Shown here: one piece after another, positions 19,334 to 27,040 of the stretch | Layout: the number at the start of each line of letters is the position of its first letter | Position numbering within the stretch: the stretch's first letter is position 1 | NCBI RefSeq assembly: GCF_017873415.1 | Contig: NZ_JAGGKD010000003.1 | Coordinates: forward strand, 1-64,000 | Length of the DNA stretch: 64,000 nt | Source: Methanolobus bombayensis | GTDB taxonomy: Archaea; Halobacteriota; Methanosarcinia; Methanosarcinales; Methanosarcinaceae | Direction of reading: 5' to 3' | Program-made: the position numbers and the translations under genes | The notes under the pieces: model-generated | Seen by the model: only the letters and a program-made list of their open reading frames with translations | What the model was told of the DNA's origin: nothing | Databases searched by the model: none

Positions 19334-19395
19334 TTTTCATCCCTCAAATTCATGGTCTTCGGTATTATGTTTATTATGTGTTATTATATCTTCCC

Positions 19396-20199
19396 TCAGT
19401 CATCAAGACCTTCAAGTATCTCTGCAGGTGCACCCAGCAATTTTACAAGGGCTTCTGCTTCTATAAAATGAAGAGATGCAGGAATTACCAGTATATGTAA
19501 AGGTTCCCCGAAATCCTCTTTCTTTAAATCATGGGCATATCCTGCCTTAACAACAGGTGCTTCGGAACCTGCTCTGGCAATCCCCACAGCAATGGCATTT
19601 TCCATGACACCTTCACCACGTTTCTCCTCTACTTCTAAAAGCAGGGAAAGAGCCTGGTTCACCGTCATGTAACCTTTATCTTTATCGATATCGAGAAAGA
19701 CAAGAGTATGCATATTGTGCTCTTTGTTAAGCTTGATAGTATCATAAGGAGTTTCAGATACTACCGTGACACCACGACTGCTGGTAAACGGATGAGGGAT
19801 TGTTGATGCTTTTCCGAAACGATAGTTCTGAAGGCCGGACAGTCCGCAGATAGCAGAAGCAATTGAAGAGCCATGTATGAGCTTGCTTTCGATACCAAGA
19901 TCTTTTGCACGTAGTCTCAGATCAACATGGGTTGTTGAAACCATGGTGTCACCTCCTGTGAGGAAAGCCACGTTCTTATCTTTTGCTTCAGCAAGCCAGT
20001 CAGGAGAGATTTCCACGTCCTCTCTGGAAAGAAGGTTTACTTTTTTTCCGTAGAGTGATTCGAGTTCTTCCAGCGAACTACCCATGAGTCTTGATGTGTA
20101 GAATTCAACAAATACCATATCAGCATTTTTTATAGCTTCAAGTCCTTTCAGGGAGATATCTTTCCCGTCAAAAAGGCCCAGTCCTATGAAAGTGAGCAT
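19396..20199 (-). CDS. dphB: Diphthine synthase
   Basis: 267-residue SAM-dependent methyltransferase (tetrapyrrole-methylase fold) that methylates the modified histidine of elongation factor 2 in diphthamide synthesis. The N terminus MLTFIGLGLFDGKDISLKG and the GGDTMVSTTHVDLRLRA segment (SAM loop) are typical. The start at 20199 is chosen because DphB proteins begin exactly there; an in-frame start at 20352 would add 51 residues rich in hydrophobics with no family match and would leave almost no space for the divergent thermosome promoter. First gene of the run that continues with herA, DUF357, DUF555 and pfkB. Confidence 0.95.
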   Translation of the reverse strand: MLTFIGLGLFDGKDISLKGLEAIKNADMVFVEFYTSRLMGSSLEELESLYGKKVNLLSREDVEISPDWLAEAKDKNVAFLTGGDTMVSTTHVDLRLRAKDLGIESKLIHGSSIASAICGLSGLQNYRFGKASTIPHPFTSSRGVTVVSETPYDTIKLNKEHNMHTLVFLDIDKDKGYMTVNQALSLLLEVEEKRGEGVMENAIAVGIARAGSEAPVVKAGYAHDLKKEDFGEPLHILVIPASLHFIEAEALVKLLGAPAEILEGLDD

Positions 20200-20401
20200 A
20201 GTCCGCAAATATGTCCTTATTGGATAAATGCTTTGAGAATGGCAGGGAATAATTAAAGAAGCATTAATGTATAGCCAGAAGGGCAGCAGAGTGAATGGAA
20301 ATGAGAAAAGAAGTCGTAATATTTTTATAGAACCACATACAGTTAGTTTCACTCATACATGAAAATGTAGAATTATACTGATATAATTTATTTATACTAT
20401 T

Positions 20402-20407
20402 GGAGGT
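20402..20407 (+). promoter_or_regulatory. Strong ribosome binding site of the thermosome gene
   Basis: GGAGGT, ending 8 nt before the ATG at 20416, close to the full anti-SD complement. A TATA-like stretch (TGATATAATT, about 20378-20387) lies upstream, so this message should have a leader, unlike many others in the window. Confidence 0.7.
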
Positions 20408-20415
20408 CTGAATTC

Positions 20416-22053
20416 ATGGCAGGATATGGCAATCAAGCACAACAACCTATAGTCATCGTTGATCCTAGTAAAGAGCGCACAACAGGAAAAGATGCATTAT
20501 CAATGAACATCGCTTCTGCACAGGCAGTTGCAGGCATCATTAAAACAACTCTCGGTCCAAAGGGAATGGACAAGATGATGGTAAACATCATGGGAGATAT
20601 AACCCTTACAAACGACGGTGCAACAATTCTTGAGGAAATGGAGATCGAACACCCAACCGCAAGAATGATCGTTGAAGTCGCAAAGACACAGGAAAAGATC
20701 GCAGGAGACGGTACAACCAGCGCAGTGGTCCTTGCAGGTGCGCTTCTTGAAAAGGCACAGAAACTGATAGAGACAGGTGTCCATCCAACTGTTCTTGTAA
20801 AAGGATATACAATGGCAACCGGAAAAGCTCTTGAGATCCTTAACGATTACTCTGTGAATGTTGACAAGACTGACAGGGAAATGCTTGAAAGAATAGCAAA
20901 CACTTCCATTACCGGCAAGGCGTCAGAAATGGCAGGCAATCACCTTTCAAAGATCTGTGTTGATGCTATCTATGCAATCGAGCATGAAGGAAAGGTTGAC
21001 GTTGACAAAGATATTGTACTGGCAAAGGAAATCGGGGGAACTGTTCAGGACACAGAACTCATTAACGGTATTTCTATAAGAAAGGAAGCGCTTCACAATG
21101 AGATGCCACGCCGCATCGAGAACGCAAAGATAGCACTTATTGATACCGAACTTGTATTTGCTAAGACAAACACAACTTCCAAGCTTCAGGTTGATAATGC
21201 TGATCAGCTGTTCGACTTCAAGGAACAGGAGAAAGCAAACTTCAGAAAAACAATCCAGAAGATCATTGACACCGGAGCAAATGCTGTATTCTGTTCCAAA
21301 AAGATTGATGACTATGCACTCCACTTCTTCAAGGAAGCAAACATGTACGCAACAAGACGTGTCAAGGATGAGGATATGGAAGTACTTTCATACTCCACAG
21401 GCGCTGCTCTTGTTAGAAACGTAAACGAGATCACAGCTGATGACCTTGGATACGCAGAACTTGTAGAACAGGAAGATGAACACGAGGAGAAGACCTACAT
21501 CAAGGGATTCAAAGATGCGAAGACAATGACCATCATTATTAAAGGTGGTTCAGAACATGTGACCGATAATGTTGAGCGCGTGTTCGATGATGCACTTCAT
21601 GTTGTGAAATCTGTATACGAGGATGGTAAGATCGTAGCAGGAGGAGGAGCATCCGAGATAGAGGTCTCACAAGCCCTCAGAAGCTATGCCTCAGGCATTG
21701 AAGGTCGTGAACAGCTTGCAATTATCGCGTTTGCAGATGCCATTGAAGAGCTTCCAAAAGCTATTGCCACAAACTGTGGATTTGATAGCATTGACACAAT
21801 TATTGAACTGCGTTCAAAACACGGAACTATAAAGAATGCTGGTCTGGATGTTGAATCAGGCGAAGTTGTTGATATGCTTGAGAAAGGGATCGTTGACCCT
21901 CTGAGAGTCAAGACCCAGGCAATCAAATCTGCGTCAGAAGCAGCAATCATTGTACTTCGTGTTGATGATATGCTCCGTGCAAAGGAACAGGCAATGATGG
22001 ATGTTAAACCTGAGCACAACATACACAACTACGATATGGCAGGAATGTTGTAA
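20416..22053 (+). CDS. Thermosome subunit (group II chaperonin)
   Basis: 545-residue subunit of the archaeal ATP-driven folding chamber (CCT/TF55 family). Visible motifs: TLGPKGMDKMM (ATP P-loop), NDGATILEEMEIEHP, GDGTTSAVVLAGALL with the catalytic Asp, and the C-terminal equatorial GGGASEIEVSQALRSYA. The C terminus ends HNYDMAGML and lacks the Gly-Gly-Met repeat tail found on many thermosome subunits. Methanosarcinaceae usually encode several subunits, so this is one of a set; which one (alpha, beta, gamma) cannot be decided here. It has its own promoter, a strong GGAGGT site, and a hairpin terminator directly at the stop codon. Confidence 0.96.
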   Translation: MAGYGNQAQQPIVIVDPSKERTTGKDALSMNIASAQAVAGIIKTTLGPKGMDKMMVNIMGDITLTNDGATILEEMEIEHPTARMIVEVAKTQEKIAGDGTTSAVVLAGALLEKAQKLIETGVHPTVLVKGYTMATGKALEILNDYSVNVDKTDREMLERIANTSITGKASEMAGNHLSKICVDAIYAIEHEGKVDVDKDIVLAKEIGGTVQDTELINGISIRKEALHNEMPRRIENAKIALIDTELVFAKTNTTSKLQVDNADQLFDFKEQEKANFRKTIQKIIDTGANAVFCSKKIDDYALHFFKEANMYATRRVKDEDMEVLSYSTGAALVRNVNEITADDLGYAELVEQEDEHEEKTYIKGFKDAKTMTIIIKGGSEHVTDNVERVFDDALHVVKSVYEDGKIVAGGGASEIEVSQALRSYASGIEGREQLAIIAFADAIEELPKAIATNCGFDSIDTIIELRSKHGTIKNAGLDVESGEVVDMLEKGIVDPLRVKTQAIKSASEAAIIVLRVDDMLRAKEQAMMDVKPEHNIHNYDMAGML

Positions 22054-22088
22054 AGAGGTTAAAACCTCTTCACCATACCTTTTTTTAT
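22053..22088 (+). terminator. Hairpin plus T-run terminator of the thermosome gene
   Basis: AAGAGGTT (22053-22060) pairs with AACCTCTT (22063-22070) around a 2-nt spacer (effectively a 4-nt loop), followed about 10 nt later by a run of seven T. The stem begins on the last base of the stop codon. Confidence 0.75.
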
Positions 22089-22235
22089 TCTTTTTAATCA
22101 TTTTACTCATTCGTAATTTCTTTTTGTATCTCAATTAGTTTTCTACATTGGCAGAAAACAATGTTACTAACTAAATTAACTCACGGATATATCAGCACAA
22201 TTGAATATGATTAATCATGACAAATAAACCAAATC

Positions 22236-22245
22236 TATATATACT
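22236..22245 (+). promoter_or_regulatory. TATA box of small-protein cassette A
   Basis: TATATATACT lies about 34 nt before the ATG at 22274. The start codon would follow a leader of only several nt, and no ribosome binding site is present. The equivalent box of copy B lies 404 bp further on. Confidence 0.55.
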
Positions 22246-22273
22246 ATAAATCACTTGTATATCATGATAAATC

Positions 22274-22378
22274 ATGACAGAACACTACTACAACAACAAC
22301 ATAAATCTAAGTAAGTTTGCCGGAATGATGACCGCCCTTGCAGCTGCAATGATGGGATATTATTCACTCATGGCATGA
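22274..22378 (+). CDS. 34-residue small protein, copy A
   Basis: A 34-codon gene, unrecognised. The N-terminal half is polar and Asn/Tyr-rich (MTEHYYNNNINLSKF); the C-terminal half is hydrophobic and Met/Ala-rich (AGMMTALAAAMMGYYSLMA), enough for one short membrane helix. The ATG at 22274 is the first start after an in-frame TAA at 22268. Support for a real gene: the whole cassette is duplicated at 22678, the frame is kept, and all four nucleotide differences inside the frame change the amino acid (H4R, N11D, A24T, G28V) without any stop. Translation would be nearly leaderless. I know no named family that fits. Confidence 0.75.
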   Translation: MTEHYYNNNINLSKFAGMMTALAAAMMGYYSLMA

Positions 22379-22396
22379 TTCAGATCCTGCCATGAG
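22367..22396 (+). terminator. Stem-loop spanning the stop codon of small protein A
   Basis: CTCATGGCA (22367-22375) pairs perfectly with TGCCATGAG (22388-22396) around a 12-nt loop that begins with the TGA stop. An A/T tract (AAACTTTTAATT) follows. The same structure exists in copy B with different loop bases. It may be a terminator or a 3'-end stabiliser. Confidence 0.6.
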
Positions 22397-22677
22397 AAAC
22401 TTTTAATTACAATAATTACTTTCCTCGAACTAATTTAATCGATTATTATATATAGAATTAATGAATTCATTTTATCGGTAGCAGACATTATAATCTTAAA
22501 AACTATAGGATTTTTAGATTTGTTAATTTGTTATAATCATTCAGCAGGCATTTTCATAGGGCAGATCAATTTCTTTCTGAGCTGAGTTTAAGTAACCGAT
22601 ATATTCAGAAATGATTAATCATGATAAATAAACCAAACCTATATATACTATAAACTACTTGTATATCATGATAAATC

Positions 22678-22782
22678 ATGACAGAACGCTACTACAACAA
22701 CAACATAGATCTAAGTAAGTTTGCCGGAATGATGACCGCCCTTGCAACTGCAATGATGGTATATTATTCACTCATGGCATGA
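22678..22782 (+). CDS. 34-residue small protein, copy B
   Basis: Second copy of the small gene, 30 of 34 residues identical to copy A, with a polar N-terminal half (MTERYYNNNIDLSKF) and a hydrophobic C-terminal half (AGMMTALATAMMVYYSLMA). It has its own palindromes, TATA box and stop-codon hairpin, so it is an independent transcription unit. The net charge of the N-terminal half differs from copy A (H4R, N11D). Function unknown; a membrane-associated peptide or small partner protein would fit the composition. Confidence 0.75.
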   Translation: MTERYYNNNIDLSKFAGMMTALATAMMVYYSLMA

Positions 22783-22800
22783 TCCGTATCCTGCCATGAG
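22771..22800 (+). terminator. Stem-loop spanning the stop codon of small protein B
   Basis: CTCATGGCA (22771-22779) and TGCCATGAG (22792-22800), 12-nt loop starting with TGA. Same stem as in copy A; the loop differs at two positions, which supports conservation of the stem. Confidence 0.6.
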
Positions 22801-22885
22801 AAACTTTTAATTACAATAATTTCTTTCCTCCAACCCCTTTTGGCCAAACAGGGACTTTGAAAGTTTAATTAAATACTTTTTAAAA

Positions 22886-23482
22886 TCATATCTGGTCATC
22901 TGAAAGACCATAGAATGCCTTATAATCATCAATTGCTTTTCTTGCCTGATTAGGATATTTATCAAGCATGCATTCAAGGAATTCGTCTCGTGAAGTGAAC
23001 TCCTTCATCCTGTTTATTATCTTCCTTGCATATTGCTTTGAAGAAGGATTATCTTTCTGTATCTCGAAAGTAAGACAAAGTGCGTCCTGTGGAAAATATT
23101 TCCTGCGAATGTATGGTGCCACAGAACCAAGAAGCACATCATGATCAAGTCTGCTGAATGCCGGCACACCGATACGCTTCAATCTTCCTGCACCTGTCAG
23201 CTTTTCAAGGTTCCCAGCGGAATAGGAATGAATCTCAATGTAGACTTCAGGTTTCAATTCCTCCACAGCTTCAATTATAGAAGTCCCGATTTCTGTAAAA
23301 TAGCGGTCATCTAGTGTTGAAACATAGTTTCCCTTATTCACAAGAGGAATAATTGCAAGTGTCCCGGTCTGCGGAGCCTGTATACTTTCAAGAATGTCGG
23401 TGGTATCCTTCCATTCCTCACCGTGCAGACCTGCCACAAACAACCTTACTGGTCTTCCTTCCCCAAGTATTCTGTATGACAT
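22886..23482 (-). CDS. DUF2119 family protein (M14/aspartoacylase-like fold)
   Basis: 198-residue protein of DUF2119, found in methanogens. Two short motifs resemble the zinc ligands of the M14 carboxypeptidase/aspartoacylase fold: GLHGEEWKD (His and Glu of HxxE) and YIEIHSYS (second His). Hydrolysis of an amide bond is therefore plausible, but the substrate is unknown. It begins 42 bp after an S4-domain methyltransferase on the same strand, so the two may share a transcript. It converges on the small-protein cassette B. Confidence 0.8.
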   Translation of the reverse strand: MSYRILGEGRPVRLFVAGLHGEEWKDTTDILESIQAPQTGTLAIIPLVNKGNYVSTLDDRYFTEIGTSIIEAVEELKPEVYIEIHSYSAGNLEKLTGAGRLKRIGVPAFSRLDHDVLLGSVAPYIRRKYFPQDALCLTFEIQKDNPSSKQYARKIINRMKEFTSRDEFLECMLDKYPNQARKAIDDYKAFYGLSDDQI

Positions 23483-23524
23483 GTTGATCCTAAATTTGTT
23501 TATTAGACAGCCTGATTCGATCTT

Positions 23525-24199
23525 TCACAGATTTTCAGAATGACCATTTTTCTGTGCGACTATGTATATCTCCTGCCTGTCTGAGTCCAGAACATCAAGT
23601 ATCTTTACGCCAAAAGATTCAACTTTAGCGATAATGGGTTTACTGTTCCTCTCTTTTCCCATTTTGATAACCTGAAGCAACTTACCTTTGTCCCTTAACA
23701 GCGGTAACACTCTTTCAAGAGCTGCCAGTGAATCCATTGGTTCCAGTGTCATATCACTGAGAATCACATCCACAGGTTCCGGTGACATCTCATCAAGAGG
23801 AATCTGGAAGACATCACCAAACATCACAGTAACATTTTCCTTTTCGCTGACAATTTTCCCAAGTTCAGTATCAAAATCCCTGCTGAATTCCACACCTTTT
23901 ACAGATGAAGCTACCTCAGATGCCATCATCAGAAATCCTCCCGCACTGGAACCCAGATCAAGCACTTTATCACCTGGAGAGATCACACATGTTGCATCCT
24001 GTATCCTTTTGAGTTTGAAGTAACCTCGAGGCATATCAAGTCCCTCGACAACATCAATATCTGAATCTGCACTGATGTCTTTTGAAGGCTTTTTCACAAT
24101 GGAACCATTGACCTGCACACTTCCATTTAGTATGGCTGTCTTGGCCCTTCCTCGCGATTTAAAGAATCCTGTTTCCACAAGGTATGCATCCAGTCTCAT
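23525..24199 (-). CDS. S4-domain SAM-dependent RNA methyltransferase (TlyA/FtsJ-like)
   Basis: 224 residues: an N-terminal S4 RNA-binding domain (about 1-60; MRLDAYLVETGFFKSRGRAK, GSVQVNG) joined to a Rossmann methyltransferase with the SAM motif KVLDLGSSAGGF, the acidic motif VILSDMTLEP and the lysine strand LLQVIKMGKER, an arrangement like RrmJ/FtsJ and TlyA 2'-O-methyltransferases. The RNA target, presumably rRNA, is an inference. The start matches the usual S4 N terminus. It is divergently transcribed from the BASS transporter 90 bp away. Confidence 0.87.
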   Translation of the reverse strand: MRLDAYLVETGFFKSRGRAKTAILNGSVQVNGSIVKKPSKDISADSDIDVVEGLDMPRGYFKLKRIQDATCVISPGDKVLDLGSSAGGFLMMASEVASSVKGVEFSRDFDTELGKIVSEKENVTVMFGDVFQIPLDEMSPEPVDVILSDMTLEPMDSLAALERVLPLLRDKGKLLQVIKMGKERNSKPIIAKVESFGVKILDVLDSDRQEIYIVAQKNGHSENL

Positions 24200-24289
24200 G
24201 GTTCAATTAATAAGGAAACGTACTATTTATATTATAGTTCCACATTGAACGGAAAGTTTCACAAGGGATTATTTCTCAGGAACTATATA

Positions 24290-25210
24290 ATGATAAAGAA
24301 ATTCACCTCCCTCTTCCCAGTATGGGCTATTCTGCTTTCAGTTATGGCTTTCATCTACCCTTCCGTTTTTTCACCATATAAAAGTGCTATAACCCCACTT
24401 CTGGGTGTTGTGATGTTCGGAATGGGAATCACACTTTCTGCAAATGATTTCCTGCTGGTGCTCAAAAGACCAAAGGTCATAGTCCTCGGAACCGCACTAC
24501 AATACATTCTGATGCCGCTTATCGCATTCATCCTGTCATACGTACTGAATCTTCCCCTTGGGATCATGGCAGGAATGGTACTCCTAGGAGCATGCCCCGG
24601 AGGAACTGCATCAAATGTAATCTGCTATCTTGCAAAAGGAGATGTGGCTCTGTCAATCACACTCACATCGGTTTCCACACTGCTTGCATTCATCCTGACA
24701 CCTGCACTTACCTGGCTTTACATCGGACAGGCAGTGCCTGTAGAAGTTGGAAGCATGATGCTGAGTATCGTGAAAATAGTACTTGTGCCTGTAGCACTTG
24801 GAATTTTCCTGAACACATTCTTCGACAAACACATTGAACGTTTCAGGCATGCGTTCCCTGCATTATCAGTAGCTACAATCGTTTTTATCATTGCAATAAT
24901 AATCGCTCTGAATAAAGACAGCATACTTGTTGCCGGGAAACTGGTTATCGTTGCAGTCATTCTTCACAATGGATTCGGACTTGTCAGTGGATACCTGCTT
25001 TCAAAGAAGCTGGGATTTGATGAGAAGGATGCCAGAACAATTGCAATTGAGGTTGGAATGCAGAATTCTGGGCTGAGCGTTGCACTGGCGGTGAAGTATT
25101 TTTCCTCGTTTGCGGCTCTTCCGGGTGCGTTGTTTAGTATATGGCACAATATTATGGGTTCTGCCCTTGCAGCATACTGGTCATCAGACAATGACAAAAC
25201 AAGTTTATAG
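24290..25210 (+). CDS. Bile acid:sodium symporter (BASS) family transporter
   Basis: 306-residue inner-membrane protein with nine to ten hydrophobic helices. The family signature GACPGGTASNVICYLAKGD, with the crossover helix next to it, and the second repeat (EVGMQNSGLSVALA) are present; these form the sodium and substrate sites in BASS transporters. The substrate is probably a small organic anion but cannot be read from sequence. Start at 24290 (MIKKFTSLF) places the first helix at the N terminus; an in-frame TTG at 24245 would add 15 polar residues. The next gene begins 11-35 bp downstream, so probably a two-gene unit with the HAD phosphatase. Confidence 0.88.
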   Translation: MIKKFTSLFPVWAILLSVMAFIYPSVFSPYKSAITPLLGVVMFGMGITLSANDFLLVLKRPKVIVLGTALQYILMPLIAFILSYVLNLPLGIMAGMVLLGACPGGTASNVICYLAKGDVALSITLTSVSTLLAFILTPALTWLYIGQAVPVEVGSMMLSIVKIVLVPVALGIFLNTFFDKHIERFRHAFPALSVATIVFIIAIIIALNKDSILVAGKLVIVAVILHNGFGLVSGYLLSKKLGFDEKDARTIAIEVGMQNSGLSVALAVKYFSSFAALPGALFSIWHNIMGSALAAYWSSDNDKTSL

Positions 25211-25221
25211 AATGCAAACCG

Positions 25222-25926
25222 ATGCTTCTCCCACATGGTGATGATTTGCTAAAAGCTGTAATATTCGATATGGATGGTGTACTTGTTGATTCTATGTCTG
25301 ATCATGCAGAAGCTGTTCAGCATATTTTTGACGAAATTGGCGTTGAAATGGATAAACAGGATATCTTTGAGAGAGAAGGAGAAAGAACCGTTGATATTAT
25401 GAGATTCCTTCTTCAGAAAGGAAGCGGAGATGCATCACAGTTTGATATACTAAATATCGTTGAGAGATATATTGCGGAATTTAACAGGATAGCAGAATTC
25501 AGAGTCTTTGAAGGGATGCCGGAATGTCTTACAAATATTAAAGAAAAATTTGAGCTTGCTGTCGTTTCAGGTTCTGACAGACCTATTGTTCAGGACATCA
25601 TTGAATCCGAATATCCGGGAATTTTCAGAGAACTTGTCACAGCAGATGATGTTGAACGTGGGAAACCCAATCCTGATCCATACCTGAAAGCTGTTGAAAT
25701 GCTTGGCATTTCAAGTCATGAAGCAATTGTGATAGAGAATGCACCCATGGGAGTTGAATCTGCCAAAAAAGCAGGATTATGTTGCCTGGCAGTGCCTACA
25801 TACCTTGATGCTGAAAAATTCCACCTGGCAGATATGGTTATTGAAAACCACACCCACCTTGTAGAGTTCCTGAATGAACTGGAACCGTCTTATGAATGTT
25901 CACGGTCGGAATTATCAAAATCGTAA
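25222..25926 (+). CDS. HAD-superfamily hydrolase (phosphoglycolate phosphatase/beta-PGM-like)
   Basis: 234-residue HAD phosphatase with an alpha-helical cap. Motif I FDMDGVLVDS (nucleophile and acid Asp), motif II VVSGSDRP, motif III Lys in RGKPNPDPYL and motif IV VIENAPMGVESAKKAG are intact. The substrate is a phosphorylated small molecule, not specified. Start is uncertain: ATG 25222 has no ribosome binding site, whereas TTG 25246 follows GGTGAT at the spacing seen for other genes here and begins LLKAVIFDMDG. The 3' end overlaps the convergent old yellow enzyme gene by 37 bp. Confidence 0.88.
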   Translation: MLLPHGDDLLKAVIFDMDGVLVDSMSDHAEAVQHIFDEIGVEMDKQDIFEREGERTVDIMRFLLQKGSGDASQFDILNIVERYIAEFNRIAEFRVFEGMPECLTNIKEKFELAVVSGSDRPIVQDIIESEYPGIFRELVTADDVERGKPNPDPYLKAVEMLGISSHEAIVIENAPMGVESAKKAGLCCLAVPTYLDAEKFHLADMVIENHTHLVEFLNELEPSYECSRSELSKS

Positions 25927-26999
25927 TTGCATTTTATACCACTCTCATCGGAACACAGGTTACATGAAACACATTTTGCGACCTCTGTCTCACCATTTTT
26001 GATATTTGTCACAAGGTCTGGTTCGCAAATGAGAGGTCTGGAAAGTGATATCATATCAGCATATCCTTCATCGAGCATTTGTTCCATGACAACTTTTGAA
26101 CGTATACCGCCTACCAACATAACAGGAACATCCACTGCTTCCTTTATCATTTTAGAATAGCCCTTGTAGTATGCTTCTGAATCAGCACTCTTTATTTTGG
26201 TCCTGAACATCTCCTGTCCTGCTTCAACGATTCCGCCACTGACCTCTATGGCACAGACACCATTTGCAGCCAGTATCTTTGCTATCTCCACGCATTCCGG
26301 TGCATCAAGAACATTCTTTGTGCCTTTGGGGAAACCGTCGGTTGCATTCAGCTTGACAAGTATCGGGAACTCATTTCCAATCATCTCATGTATCCTGTCG
26401 ATTATGTCAAGGATGATCTGTGTTCTCTTCTCAGTTGAGCCTCCCCACCTGTCCTTGCGCCTGTTAGTGTATGGAGAAATAAAATTGCTGAGCAGGAAAC
26501 CATGTGCGACATGTAACTGAACTCCATCAAAACCTGCTTCTTTTGCCCTTCTTGCAGCGTTGGCAAAATCTTCGATACTTTCAAGAACTTCAGCTTCCGT
26601 CATTTCCTCCGGTGTGACACCATTTTTTTTATTTGTAACAGGAGAAGGTGCGAGTATGACCGGATTGGAAGCTGACATCATTGTCTGCCTGCCACCATGA
26701 ACTATCTGGACAACTATCTTACTTCCATGCTCATGTACCCTGGAGACTATTTTCCTGTAAGGTTCGATGAACTTATCATCATAGATTCCCTGCTGAAGAT
26801 TGTCACTTTTCCCATTTGGATTGACGTATGCATATCCGGTGATTATAAGCCCGACTTCTCCACGTGCAAGCTCTTCATACATGCCACCAATTCTGTCAGT
26901 AGGTGTGCCATCAGGCTCTGCCATCCACTCATGAGTAGCAGAACGTACAAAACGATTGGGAACTTCCATGTTCCCCAGAATAATAGATTCGAACAACAT
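25890..26999 (-). CDS. NADH:flavin oxidoreductase (old yellow enzyme family)
   Basis: 369-residue TIM-barrel flavoprotein. FMN and substrate site motifs are visible: NRFVRSATHEWMA, VVQIVHGGRQT, GVQLHVAHGFLLSNF, SPYTNRRKDRWGGS, and the C-terminal CVSCNLCSDESGIKC, which resembles the 4Fe-4S cysteine cluster of the larger 2,4-dienoyl-CoA reductase branch although the downstream flavin/NAD domains of that branch are absent. It should reduce an activated C=C or a related electrophile; the natural substrate is unknown. Its last 37 bp overlap the end of the convergent HAD gene. It follows ccmC by 41 bp on the same strand. Confidence 0.9.
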   Translation of the reverse strand: MLFESIILGNMEVPNRFVRSATHEWMAEPDGTPTDRIGGMYEELARGEVGLIITGYAYVNPNGKSDNLQQGIYDDKFIEPYRKIVSRVHEHGSKIVVQIVHGGRQTMMSASNPVILAPSPVTNKKNGVTPEEMTEAEVLESIEDFANAARRAKEAGFDGVQLHVAHGFLLSNFISPYTNRRKDRWGGSTEKRTQIILDIIDRIHEMIGNEFPILVKLNATDGFPKGTKNVLDAPECVEIAKILAANGVCAIEVSGGIVEAGQEMFRTKIKSADSEAYYKGYSKMIKEAVDVPVMLVGGIRSKVVMEQMLDEGYADMISLSRPLICEPDLVTNIKNGETEVAKCVSCNLCSDESGIKCNYDFDNSDREHS

Positions 27000-27040
27000 G
27001 CAGGAATATTGATGGCAGAAGCTTATATGCTTTTCTTAGA

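Larger units (their letters stand above)
22207..22431 (+). repeat. Tandem direct repeat, copy A (small-protein cassette)
   Basis: About 225 bp that recur almost identically 404 bp downstream (22611-22835). Each copy contains a palindrome ATGATTAATCAT, a TATA box in CTATATATACTATAAA, a second palindrome ATCATGAT just before the start codon, a 34-codon gene, and a hairpin that spans its stop codon, then TTTTAATTACAATAATT. The DNA between the two copies (22432-22610) is unrelated AT-rich sequence. Confidence 0.85.
22611..22835 (+). repeat. Tandem direct repeat, copy B (small-protein cassette)
   Basis: Second copy of the cassette at 22207-22431, offset by exactly 404 bp from the upstream palindrome through the gene, so no insertion or deletion separates the copies over that stretch. 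Confidence 0.85.

Noticed and set aside
20200-20352. N-terminal extension of diphthine synthase by 51 residues
   Set aside because: No family match, covers the divergent promoter region, and DphB proteins start at the MLTFIGLG position.
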